Source of the DNA: Nocardia transvalensis
GTDB lineage: Bacteria > Actinomycetota > Actinomycetes > Mycobacteriales > Mycobacteriaceae
NCBI RefSeq assembly: GCF_015477765.1
Contig: NZ_JADLQQ010000013.1
Span: forward strand, 1-64,000
Length of the DNA: 64,000 bases
Direction: 5' to 3'
The notes beneath the pieces were generated by a model that was not told the origin of the DNA, did no database searches, and saw only the letters and a list, made by a program, of their open reading frames with translations. Made by a program: the position numbers and the translations under genes. Shown one piece after another: positions 1 to 7,967 of the stretch (within the stretch, counting starts at the first letter, position 1; each line of letters begins with the position of its first letter).

Positions 1-290
1 ACGACACCGTCGATGCCAATATCGAGCTGGGCCTGCCCGCCGATGCCCGCGACTACGGCACCGGCGCGCAGATCCTGGTCGATCTGGGCATCACGTCGAT
101 GCGGCTGCTGACCAACAACCCGGCCAAACTCGTCGGCCTGAATGGCTACGGGCTGTCCATCACCGAACGGGTGCCGACGCCGGTGCGCGCCAACGCCGAG
201 AACCTGCACTACCTACGCACCAAACGCGACCGGATGGGCCACACCCTGGTCGGCCTGGACGACCTGGACTTGGGCAAAACCGCACGGTGA
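1..290 (+). CDS. ribA: GTP cyclohydrolase II, C-terminal part (cut by window edge)
   Basis: This is the last ~95 codons of a GTP cyclohydrolase II, either stand-alone RibA or the second half of a RibBA fusion. The enzyme opens GTP to the first pyrimidine intermediate of riboflavin synthesis in the cytoplasm. The reading frame runs in from the left edge (first whole codon at 3). It carries the family signatures DYGTGAQILVDLG and LLTNNPAKLVGLNGYG, which form the end of the nucleotide-binding core. The tail containing YLRTKRDRMGH is typical of actinobacterial forms. The zinc-binding cysteines and any RibB domain lie outside the window, so the two forms cannot be told apart. The gene downstream begins 36 bases after the stop. 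Confidence 0.9.
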   Translation, partial: DTVDANIELGLPADARDYGTGAQILVDLGITSMRLLTNNPAKLVGLNGYGLSITERVPTPVRANAENLHYLRTKRDRMGHTLVGLDDLDLGKTAR

Positions 291-326
291 CGAGGGCCGC
301 GATCGACAAGGAGAAGTTGAACCAGT

Positions 327-1469
327 ATGCCTACACCGACGAACTCCGGCTTCATTCGAGCCGTGATCTTCGACTGGCGCGGAACAGTGGTATCCGTTCC
401 CTCCCTGCACGGTTGGGCGCGTGAGGCGCTACGGCGCACCGGCCGCACAGCTGACGACGACGCCACGAAGGCCCTGTTGGACGCCGTGAAAAAGGCAGCG
501 GGGCAACCGAACCGACTCGATGGCCCTGGGGTCGACACCAGCGCCGCGCTACACAAAGACACCTACTTCGATGTGTTCGCCGACGCAGGCATCGACGAGG
601 AGTTGGCCGACGCCCTCTATGCCGTCGAGTCCGACACCACCTATAACCCTTTCGCCGACGACGTCGCCACCACCTTCCACGCCCTCGCCGAAAACGACTG
701 CAAAATCGGCATTCTCAGCGACATCCACTTCGATATCCGTCCCGCATTCGCCGACGCGGGCCTACTCGGCCTGATCGACTCGTTCGTTCTGTCCTACGAG
801 CACGGCGTCCAGAAGCCCGACCCCGCAATCTTCCGACTGGCCCTCAATCAGCTCGGTACGCCCGCCGCGCGAACTCTCATGGTCGGCGACCGGCCCTCGC
901 GCGACGGCGCGGCCGTCGACCTCGGAATGCCGACGCTGCTCGTCCCCACACTCACCGATCCCCAGCACAGGCGACTGCACCTGGTTACCGCGACCGTTGC
1001 CGCCGACCGATCGCTCCGGGCGAATACACCCGAGCCCCGGCATATCTCGGATATCGACGCGCTCAACGACTTCGACCGCTGCATCGTCGAGGAGTTCCGC
1101 GCCAACGGCGGCCACGTCGACAGGCCACCGGGCGGCACGCTGCTGCTACTCCATACGACGGGCGCCAGATCCGGCAAGCCCCGACTGCTGCCGCTCGCCT
1201 ACCACGAGATCGACGGGCGCATACTGATCGTCGGCTCGTACAGCGGCGCGCCCAAGGCTCCGGCATGGGTGCACAACCTCCGTGCCAACCCGCAGGCCCG
1301 CATCGAGGTCGGTACCGATATCTATGAGGTGGTTGCGCATGAGCTACCGCGCGACGAGCGCGACAAGCTCTTCGAGCGGATCACCGAGGGATACCCCATA
1401 CTCGCGGATCTCCAGGCCCAGACCGATCGTGTCTTTCCGCTCTTCGAACTCACCCGCATCCGAACATAA
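327..1469 (+). CDS. HAD-like hydrolase fused to a DDN-type nitroreductase domain
   Basis: This 380-residue protein joins two domains that are normally separate. Residues ~10-230 are a haloacid-dehalogenase-type domain with motif I FDWRGT, motif II ILSDIHFD, a Lys in VQKPDPAIF and motif IV MVGDRPSRDG. The usual second Asp of DxDGT is Arg, so the pocket resembles phosphonatase/dehalogenase types more than sugar phosphatases. Residues ~245-380 match the deazaflavin (F420)-dependent nitroreductase family: LLLLHTTGARSGKPRLLPL, APAWVHNLRANP and a conserved end. The start is set by AAGGAG 12 bases upstream of ATG 327. The substrate is unknown. The fusion suggests the two activities act on one compound or that one half serves for binding. 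Confidence 0.8.
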   Translation: MPTPTNSGFIRAVIFDWRGTVVSVPSLHGWAREALRRTGRTADDDATKALLDAVKKAAGQPNRLDGPGVDTSAALHKDTYFDVFADAGIDEELADALYAVESDTTYNPFADDVATTFHALAENDCKIGILSDIHFDIRPAFADAGLLGLIDSFVLSYEHGVQKPDPAIFRLALNQLGTPAARTLMVGDRPSRDGAAVDLGMPTLLVPTLTDPQHRRLHLVTATVAADRSLRANTPEPRHISDIDALNDFDRCIVEEFRANGGHVDRPPGGTLLLLHTTGARSGKPRLLPLAYHEIDGRILIVGSYSGAPKAPAWVHNLRANPQARIEVGTDIYEVVAHELPRDERDKLFERITEGYPILADLQAQTDRVFPLFELTRIRT

Positions 1470-1565
1470 CTGTGGGCCGTTACTCGGCCGGTGACCCGGC
1501 AGATCCCGGCACGACGAGCCCCCAGCCGCTGGAACGGGCCTGGCAGCCGAATCCTCACCCGTCTT

Positions 1566-2207
1566 CTATCCGGTCTTCTCGGTGATCCGCGGAATCTTCA
1601 CCGACTCCGGCTCCCCGTACGCCTTCCTAGACTTGTCGACCGCCGCTTCTTCCGCTTCGGCCGCCTTGTTTGCAAGCGCCGCATCCTTAGGACTGTCCTC
1701 CGCCGTCCTCGCGGCGGAGGCGGCGGCGCTGGCGGCGGCGGCGAAATCAGCGGCGACGGCGGCGACGTCGGGGTCGGCGCCATCGTCGACCGCGGCATCG
1801 GCCTCGATGCGGATGAACAAGGCGACGTCGGCGGCGCGGCGGGCCGCGGTGGCGGCGAAGCGGGCGGCAGCGCCGTCGGCGTCGCTGCCGTCGGCGGCGC
1901 CGCCGCGGGCGTCGTCGGCGTTGCGGGCGGCGGTGGCGGCGATGGCGGCGAAGCGGGCGGCGGTCTTGGCGCTGGTGGTGGTGGCGGCGAAGTCGGCGGC
2001 GACGGCGGCGCGGGCGGCGGCGCTGTAGGCGCGTTGGCACGCTTGGATCACGAAGGGCTTTTCCGCCGCTACCTCGACATTTTCACCGGCGCAGTGCCCG
2101 CTCCACGGCGGATCCGGATACTCCTGGGCGTGTGCGGTGGCCCCGGCCCCGGCACACGCGATGACGACAGCCAGCAACGACCCCACTGCGGGCGGATTGA
2201 TTTTCAC
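1566..2207 (-). CDS. Secreted Ala-rich protein of unknown function
   Basis: The GTG start at 2207 is chosen because ACGGAGG lies 5 bases upstream and a classical signal peptide follows immediately: basic MKINPP, a hydrophobic core, then a likely cut after ATAHA. The 213-residue product has a short N-terminal part with two Cys (HCAGEN and IQACQRAY). About 110 residues of near-continuous Ala/Asp/Arg (runs such as AAARAAVAADFAATT) follow, probably long helix or low-complexity coil, and then a charged tail. The DNA of the Ala-rich part is a GCG/GGC microsatellite-like tract. I do not recognise a family. It may be a cell-wall or extracellular structural protein. It is convergent with the HAD-DDN gene. 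Confidence 0.6.
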   Translation of the reverse strand: MKINPPAVGSLLAVVIACAGAGATAHAQEYPDPPWSGHCAGENVEVAAEKPFVIQACQRAYSAAARAAVAADFAATTTSAKTAARFAAIAATAARNADDARGGAADGSDADGAAARFAATAARRAADVALFIRIEADAAVDDGADPDVAAVAADFAAAASAAASAARTAEDSPKDAALANKAAEAEEAAVDKSRKAYGEPESVKIPRITEKTG

Positions 2208-2530
2208 AGCAACCTCCGTGACGGCGAAGAAAACGCAGGACATAGACCGAACAAACCGGGCCGGACGCACCAGCACCACATCACCTAACCAACGACATAT
2301 TCGATGCCACCCCCGCCACGGGTCGGACGCTATTCGGTCACGACGCTAGACCGCACCGAGCCGACAGCACGCATACACCGACCCACCCGCGTGTCCTGTA
2401 CCGGGTAGTCGAGTGTGCAACCGCAGCCACCGACCGACCTGCCCGGATAAGGCTCACTGTTGGGTTCGGTGGTAACGGGGGTCTGATCGGTCGGGATAAG
2501 TCGAGTATCTGATCGCTCGTTCGAGAGGGA
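2208..2530. other. Intergenic stretch between divergent genes
   Basis: These ~320 bases separate the secreted Ala-rich gene (minus) from the small plus-strand gene at 2531, so both promoters should lie here. The only likely elements I can point to are the ACGGAGG ribosome site at 2213-2219 for the minus gene and GAGAGGGA just before 2531 for the plus gene. No RNA gene, long repeat or convincing reading frame was seen. Confidence 0.4.
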
Positions 2531-2767
2531 ATGCACAGCCTGTTCCTGGTCCGCGCGGGCCAGACGGTGACCGGGGAGATGCGCTTCGAGGAACCCGGAC
2601 TGCCCCCGCCGTGCGCGGTTCAGATGATCGTGCACGAACTCGACGACCTCGGCGAACTCGGCAGTGCGGGCACCACGGTGAGCGAGTGCGACGGCCGGTG
2701 GGCGGTGATCGCCTGGGATGTGCCCGGCGACAGCCAGCGCCTGCAGAAATACTTCATCATCTGCTGA
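2531..2767 (+). CDS. Small protein of unknown function (78 aa)
   Basis: This is a 78-residue acidic protein that I do not recognise. It begins MHSLFLVRAGQTVTGEM, contains EEPGLPPPCAVQM in the middle and ends in KYFIIC. The alternation of hydrophobic and polar residues suggests a small beta-rich domain. It has no signal peptide or membrane segment. GAGAGGGA directly precedes the ATG, somewhat close for a ribosome site but in keeping with translation. It stands alone and is convergent with xdhC, 15 bases away. The composition is coding-like, but the short length and lack of a family keep the confidence moderate. Confidence 0.5.
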   Translation: MHSLFLVRAGQTVTGEMRFEEPGLPPPCAVQMIVHELDDLGELGSAGTTVSECDGRWAVIAWDVPGDSQRLQKYFIIC

Positions 2768-2782
2768 CCCTGGTTCCTCCGG

Positions 2783-3601
2783 TCAGTAGCGGGTCCGTTC
2801 GAAGGTCTGGAGCAGGTCTGCCGCGACGCTCACCGCGATCGTGGCGGGCTCCTTGCCGGTGATCTCGGCCAGTCCGATCGGGGTCTTGATCCGGTCGATG
2901 GTGGCGTCGTCGTGGCCGCCCTCGGTGGCCAGGCGTTTCCGGAACCGCGCCCATTTGGCGGCCGAGCCGATCAGTCCGATCGAGCCCACATCCGTTGTGC
3001 GCAAGGCGGCGTCGCACAGGGCGGCGTCCTCGGCGTGATCGTGGGTCATGATCAGGATGTGGGTGCCGGGGGGCAGCTCCGCGAGCACCTCCTCCGGCAG
3101 CAGCGGTGTGTGGTGCACGTGGACCTGCGCCACCGCATCCGCGAGCACACCGAGCCGTTCCTCGGTGAGCTGATCGGGACGGGTATCGATCAGGTGCAGA
3201 TCGAGGTTGTGGCGGGCCAGGATGCGGGCCAGCTCCAGCCCCACGTGCCCGACGCCGAAGATCGCCACCGCGGGGACCACCGGCAACGGTTCGAGGAGGA
3301 CGGTGACGACTCCCCCACAACATTGCACGCCGTGTTGGTTGGTGACCTTGTCGTTGAGGGCGAATTCCATCAGCTCCGGCTCCGCTTCGGGCGTGCCGAT
3401 CAGCTCGCGGGCCCGATCGATCGCGACGGCCTCGATATTGCCGCCGCCGACCGATCCCCAGGTCTCGCTGTGTCCCACAACGAGTTTCGCCCCGGCCCGG
3501 CGGGGCGCGTGGCCGCGCACGGTCGCGACGGTCACCAGCACGCCGGGTTCCCGGCGGGCTCGCAACCGCGCGACCGCGGCCACCCATGTCATGTCAGGCA
3601 C
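2783..3601 (-). CDS. xdhC: XdhC/CoxI-family molybdenum cofactor insertion protein
   Basis: XdhC proteins bind the molybdenum cofactor, promote addition of the terminal sulfido ligand and hand it to xanthine dehydrogenase. They are not part of the final enzyme. The 272 residues show the N-terminal XdhC_CoxI domain (GVLVTVATVRGHAPRRAG, GSVGGGNIE), the CCGG motif near residue 110 in VQCCGGVVTVLLEPL, and a C-terminal Rossmann domain starting IFGVGHVGLELARIL. Length fits the family. The start overlaps the end of xdhB by 8 bases, so the two are translationally coupled. Its place at the end of the xdhABC operon supports a specific role in maturing this enzyme. Confidence 0.9.
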   Translation of the reverse strand: MPDMTWVAAVARLRARREPGVLVTVATVRGHAPRRAGAKLVVGHSETWGSVGGGNIEAVAIDRARELIGTPEAEPELMEFALNDKVTNQHGVQCCGGVVTVLLEPLPVVPAVAIFGVGHVGLELARILARHNLDLHLIDTRPDQLTEERLGVLADAVAQVHVHHTPLLPEEVLAELPPGTHILIMTHDHAEDAALCDAALRTTDVGSIGLIGSAAKWARFRKRLATEGGHDDATIDRIKTPIGLAEITGKEPATIAVSVAADLLQTFERTRY

Positions 3602-6077
3602 TGCTCAATGCGCCTGCATCGGTGGGGGCCTTGCCGTTGCCGACCCGGCCATTGCCGTTGCCGCCCTTGCCATCGGCGACATGTTCGGCGGTGGCGTGCC
3701 CGTTGGTGGCACGACCGTCGCGGTCGTGACCGTTGCGCGAAGTATCGCCCCGGCGAGCGGCTCGGATCGCCCAATACACCGCCTCCGGAGTTGCGGGCGA
3801 GGCCAACTCGACGCTGACACCCTGCGGACCGAACGCGGCGACGGCCTGCCGCAACGCTTCTCGCACCGAGAACGCCAGCATCAACGGTGGTTCACCGACC
3901 GCCTTGGATCCGTAGACCGCGCCCTCCTCGGTGGCGTTCTCGAGCAGCGTGACGTGGAACTCCTCGGGCATCTCCGAAAAGCTCGGCAGCTTATAGGTAC
4001 TCGCGGCCTGGGTGAGCAGCCGGCCGCGGCCGGGGCCGTCGCCGGTGTCCCAGCGCAGATCCTCCAGCGTCAGCCAGCCCGCGCCCTGCACGAAACCGCC
4101 CTCGACCTGACCGAGGTCGATCAGCGGCGAGAGGCTGTCGCCGACATCGTGCACGATATCCACCCGCCGGATGCGGTAGGCGCCGGTGAAGCCGTCCACC
4201 TCCACCTCGGTCGCGGCCGCACCGTAGGCGAAGTACTTGAACGGCGACCCCCGGAACGTCTTGGCATCCCAGTGCAGCCCCTCGGTGCGGTAGAAACCGG
4301 CCGCCGACAACTGCACTCGCTGGAAGTAGGCGGTACGTACGAGGTCGTCCCAGGCCAGTTCCCGGTCGCTGCCCAGAGCGCGCGCGACACCGTCCACGAT
4401 GCGCACATCCGAGGCGTTCACACCCAGTTGAGACGCGGCCACCTGCAACAGCCGCGCACGCAACTGCTCACAGGCGTTCTTCACCGCCGCACCGTTGAGA
4501 TCCGCGCCGGAGCTGGCGGCGGTGGCAGAGGTGTTGGGCACCTTGTCGGTGCGCGTCGGAGCCAGCCGCACCTTGTGCAGCGGAATACCCAGGGTGGTCG
4601 CGGCCACCTGCAACATCTTGGTGTGCAGGCCCTGCCCCATCTCGGTGCCGCCGTGGTTGATCAGGACCGAGCCGTCCTTGTAGATCAGCACCAGCGAGCC
4701 GCCCTGGTTGAAGGCGGTGAGGTTGAACGAGATTCCGAATTTGACGCCCGTGATCGCCACCGCCCGTTTGGTATTCGGGTGGGCGGCGTTGAAGGCAGCG
4801 ATCTCGCGCTTGCGCTCGGCAATGCTGCCGTTGCTGCGAACCTGGTCCCAGGTGACGGAAATCCGTTCGGGGTGGCCGACCGGCTGCCCGTACGGCGTGC
4901 ACTGACCCTGCCCGGGCCGGTAGAAGTTGCGCTCCCGCAACTCCATCGGGTCCCGGCCCAGCAGCGGCGCGCACCGGCCCAGGATGTCCTCCATGACCAG
5001 CATGCCCTGCGGTCCGCCGAAGCCGCGGAAGGCGGTGTTGGACACGGTGTTGGTCTTGGCGATGCGACCGGCGACGCGGGCGTTGGGAATCCAGTAGATG
5101 TTGTCGATGTGGCACATCGCCCGAGCCAGCACCGGCTCGGAAAGGTCCAGGCTCCAGCCGCCGTCCGCGGTCAGGGTCGCGTCCAGGGCCCGGATGCGGC
5201 CGTCGGCGTCGAAACCGATCTTCCATGAGGCATGGAAGCCGTGCCGCTTACCGGACATGGTGAGGTCCTGAGTCCGGTTGAGCCGCACCCGAACCGGGCG
5301 GCCGGTCAGCTTGGCGCCGAGTGCGGCGACGGCCGCGAATCCGTGCGGCTGCATTTCCTTGCCGCCGAAGCCGCCACCCATCCGCAGACACTGCACCGTG
5401 ACCTCGTGGCTGGCGACGCCCAGCACGTGCGCGACGATTTCCTGTGTCTCCGAGGGATGCTGGGTGCTGCTCTGCACGAACACCTGCCCGGCCTCGTCGA
5501 TCTGGGCCAGCGACGCGTGCGTCTCGAGGTAGAAGTGCTCCTGACCGGAGAACTGGAACTCGCCGGTGAAGACGTGTGCCGAGTCGGCGAAGCCCGACTC
5601 CACGTCGCCGGTCACCATCACGGGCCGAGCGCCGTGATAGCTGTCGGCCGCCATCGCATCCTGCAACGTGATGAGCGCGGGCTGTTCGTCGAGGTCCACC
5701 TCGACGGCCGCGGCGCCGAGGCGGGCCGCCTCCAGGGTCTCGCCGAGCACCCAGGCGACGGCGTGGCCGTGGAACATGACCTCGTCGGGGAACAGCGGCT
5801 CGTCGTGCTTCATCCCGGCATCGTTGACACCCGGCACATCGGCGCCGGTCAGCACGCGCACCACACCGGGCACGGCGAGCGCGGGTTCGGTGCGCAGTGC
5901 CGTGATCCGGCCGTGCGCCTTCATGACCTGGACCGGGTAGGCGTGCAGCACGTCCTTGGTGCGATACACCAGGTCGTCGGTGTAGAGCGCGGTACCGGTG
6001 ACGTGCAGGGTGGCGCTCTCATGCGGCATCGCGACGCCGACAATGGCGTTCTCCGGACGCTCGGACAGGCTACTCAT
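3594..6077 (-). CDS. xdhB: Xanthine dehydrogenase, molybdopterin-binding large subunit
   Basis: This 827-residue subunit holds the molybdenum cofactor and the purine site where hypoxanthine and xanthine are hydroxylated to urate. Family marks include QEHFYLETHASLA, VQSSTQHPSETQ, the cofactor loop RMGGGFGGKE near residue 240, AFRGFGGPQGM, and the C-terminal GSKAVGEPPLMLAFSVREA that contains the conserved catalytic-base Glu. The body ends about 55 residues before the stop. The rest is an unusual low-complexity tail rich in Gly, Asn, Asp and His (ATNGHATAEHV and similar) that overlaps the xdhC start. The ATG overlaps the xdhA stop (ATGA). With xdhA it forms an XdhA2B2-type cytoplasmic enzyme feeding the urate pathway encoded at 49-60 kb. 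Confidence 0.93.
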   Translation of the reverse strand: MSSLSERPENAIVGVAMPHESATLHVTGTALYTDDLVYRTKDVLHAYPVQVMKAHGRITALRTEPALAVPGVVRVLTGADVPGVNDAGMKHDEPLFPDEVMFHGHAVAWVLGETLEAARLGAAAVEVDLDEQPALITLQDAMAADSYHGARPVMVTGDVESGFADSAHVFTGEFQFSGQEHFYLETHASLAQIDEAGQVFVQSSTQHPSETQEIVAHVLGVASHEVTVQCLRMGGGFGGKEMQPHGFAAVAALGAKLTGRPVRVRLNRTQDLTMSGKRHGFHASWKIGFDADGRIRALDATLTADGGWSLDLSEPVLARAMCHIDNIYWIPNARVAGRIAKTNTVSNTAFRGFGGPQGMLVMEDILGRCAPLLGRDPMELRERNFYRPGQGQCTPYGQPVGHPERISVTWDQVRSNGSIAERKREIAAFNAAHPNTKRAVAITGVKFGISFNLTAFNQGGSLVLIYKDGSVLINHGGTEMGQGLHTKMLQVAATTLGIPLHKVRLAPTRTDKVPNTSATAASSGADLNGAAVKNACEQLRARLLQVAASQLGVNASDVRIVDGVARALGSDRELAWDDLVRTAYFQRVQLSAAGFYRTEGLHWDAKTFRGSPFKYFAYGAAATEVEVDGFTGAYRIRRVDIVHDVGDSLSPLIDLGQVEGGFVQGAGWLTLEDLRWDTGDGPGRGRLLTQAASTYKLPSFSEMPEEFHVTLLENATEEGAVYGSKAVGEPPLMLAFSVREALRQAVAAFGPQGVSVELASPATPEAVYWAIRAARRGDTSRNGHDRDGRATNGHATAEHVADGKGGNGNGRVGNGKAPTDAGALSSA

Positions 6078-7549
6078 GACAACACCGCCTCGGTGGTTTG
6101 CGCGTACAGCTTCAGCAGGCTCTGGCCGAGCATGGCGGAGCGGTACTCGGCGCTGGCGCGATGGTCGCTCATCGGCGTGCCCTCGGATTGCAATACCCGC
6201 GCGGCGGCCTCGACGGTCTCCGCCGACCAGGGCTTTCCTTCCAGTTCCGCCTCGGTGTCGCGGGCGCGGATCGGGGTGGCGGCCACGCCACCCAGGCCGA
6301 TCCGCGCGGTGCGCACCTTCCCGTCCTCGATGTCCACCGCGAAAGCGACTGCCACGCTGGAGATGTCGTCGAAGCGGCGCTTGGCGATCTTGTGGAATGC
6401 CACCACCGGTGCCAGCGGCAGCGGAATGCGCACGGCACGAATCAGCTCGTCCGGCCGCCGCACGCTGCGCCGGTAGCCGGTGAAGTAGTCGGCCAGGTCG
6501 ACCTCCCGCTCACCGTCGGAGTCGGCGAGCACCACCGACGCCCCGAGCGCGAGCAACACGGGCGGGCTGTCACCGATGGGCGAACCGGTGCCCAGGTTGC
6601 CGCCCAGGGTCGCTCCGTTGCGGATGAGGCGGGATGCGAACTGGGGGAACAACTCCGCGAGCAGAGGCACGCTGCCGTCGAGGCGCCGTTCGATCTCGGT
6701 GAGGGACAGGGCGGCCCCGATCTCGATGTGATCCGATTCCACACGCAGCTCCCGTAATTCGGGAAGGCGATCGATCGCGATCACGTAATCCGCCCGCCGC
6801 GCACGGATGTTCACCTCCACGCCCCAGTCGGTGCAGCCGGCGACGACCACCGCGTCGGGCCGTTCACGCAACAGCCGCAGTGCTTCGGCCAGGGTCTCCG
6901 GCCGCCGGAACGTGCGGCCGTCGCCGGTGAATTCGGTGGCGGCCGGTTCGGGCGGGGACTGCTCACGCCGTTGTGCGAGAGGATCGTCGGCGCTCGGCGT
7001 TCCGACGGCGTACGCCGCATCGCGGATCGGGCGGTATCCCGTGCAGCGGCACAGGTTTCCGCTCAGCGCATGCAGGTCGAAGCCATTGGGACCGTGTTCG
7101 CAGGAGTGCGTATCCGCCTCCGTGGCAGCCGAATCCGCAGGAGCGCAGCGGTCGGGACGGTAGTACTCGGCGGCCATACTGCAGATGAATCCGGGTGTGC
7201 AGTAACCACATTGCGAGCCACCGCGCACCGCCATCTCCTGCTGCACCGGATGCAGGGCGGCGGGTCCGCCCGGCGCGCCGGCGGTGACGAGTCCTTCGGC
7301 GGTGACGATCTCCTGGCCGTCGAGGGCGGCGGCCGGGACCAGGCAGGCGTTGATCGCGACCCAGTCGGTGGGCCGGTGCACGCCCGGACGGGCCACCAGG
7401 ACCGAACACGCGCCGCATTCACCCTCGGCGCAGCCTTCCTTGCTCCCGGTGAGGCCACGCTCACGCAGGAAATCCAGGACCGTGGTGTGGGGTGCGGCCG
7501 GGGAAATCGGAGTGACCTTCCCGTTGACCGTGATCCGCGCCGCTACCAT
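6074..7549 (-). CDS. xdhA: Xanthine dehydrogenase, iron-sulfur and FAD subunit
   Basis: This 491-residue small subunit carries electrons from the molybdenum site to NAD+. Residues ~1-90 are a plant-type 2Fe-2S domain (CAEGECGACSVL, INACLVP). Residues ~95-170 are a helical 2Fe-2S domain (QCGYCTPGFICSM, LCRCTGYRPI). After a linker, residues ~215-490 are the FAD domain, with TLGGNLGTGSPIGDSPP and a CO-dehydrogenase-flavoprotein C-terminal part. The ATG at 7549 has GAGG about 8 bases upstream. An AT-rich stretch at 7581-7591 (TAGGATAATTA on the coding strand) may be the -10 region of the operon. It is the first gene of xdhABC, and gene overlaps tie all three together. Confidence 0.93.
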   Translation of the reverse strand: MVAARITVNGKVTPISPAAPHTTVLDFLRERGLTGSKEGCAEGECGACSVLVARPGVHRPTDWVAINACLVPAAALDGQEIVTAEGLVTAGAPGGPAALHPVQQEMAVRGGSQCGYCTPGFICSMAAEYYRPDRCAPADSAATEADTHSCEHGPNGFDLHALSGNLCRCTGYRPIRDAAYAVGTPSADDPLAQRREQSPPEPAATEFTGDGRTFRRPETLAEALRLLRERPDAVVVAGCTDWGVEVNIRARRADYVIAIDRLPELRELRVESDHIEIGAALSLTEIERRLDGSVPLLAELFPQFASRLIRNGATLGGNLGTGSPIGDSPPVLLALGASVVLADSDGEREVDLADYFTGYRRSVRRPDELIRAVRIPLPLAPVVAFHKIAKRRFDDISSVAVAFAVDIEDGKVRTARIGLGGVAATPIRARDTEAELEGKPWSAETVEAAARVLQSEGTPMSDHRASAEYRSAMLGQSLLKLYAQTTEAVLS

Positions 7550-7967
7550 GGCACATCCTCATTTCGGTGCGCGGTCGATCTAATTATCCTAGTCGCCATT
7601 TTACGAGCTTTCTATTTCGGTGGCGCGGCCCGAGAACCGGAGCGCAAATCGGCACGCGGGGCGACGTGCCGCAGGCGGTGACAGAGATCGGAATGCCGGG
7701 CTGCTCAGGAGCCGTGCGCTACGCGACCCGGAACCCACGCGGTGCGGTGAGCGAGGCGACGCAGGTCGGAGATGGTCGACATCCGACTTCGCCTCCTTCC
7801 AGCAGCTCACGGGTCGGTGTGACGAAACTACGTCCCTGTGGGCCCATCGGTCAAGCCTACGTATATCGATCAGCGGCCATTTGTAGGAATCTCTGATGAA
7901 CCGGTCACGGGCCGCCATATACGTCGGTTCATCGTCCAAATGAATATGACGGCAATGTTTCCACCGG
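7550..7967. other. Intergenic stretch upstream of xdhA
   Basis: This 418-base gap separates xdhA from the end of the aldehyde-dehydrogenase-like gene (both minus). It should hold the xdhABC promoter near xdhA and the end of the upstream transcript. The xdhA-proximal part has the AT-rich TAGGATAATTA. The distal part has a 9-bp perfect inverted repeat (7895-7933). Reading frames that cross it have no ribosome site or family resemblance and look like chance. Confidence 0.5.
7895..7933. repeat. 9-bp perfect inverted repeat with 21-base spacer
   Basis: GATGAACCG at 7895-7903 is matched by its exact reverse complement CGGTTCATC at 7925-7933. It lies 35-73 bases beyond the stop of the minus-strand aldehyde-dehydrogenase-like gene, so it could mark the end of that transcript. 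However, the 21-base loop and the lack of a T-run are unlike a typical terminator. A bound regulator is the other possibility. Confidence 0.5.

Noticed and set aside
1491..2288. Long plus-strand frame rich in Gly opposite the Ala-rich gene, resembling a PE-PGRS-like protein
   Set aside because: It is the reverse reading of the GCG/GGC tract. The minus-strand frame has a signal peptide and a good ribosome site, while this one has neither.
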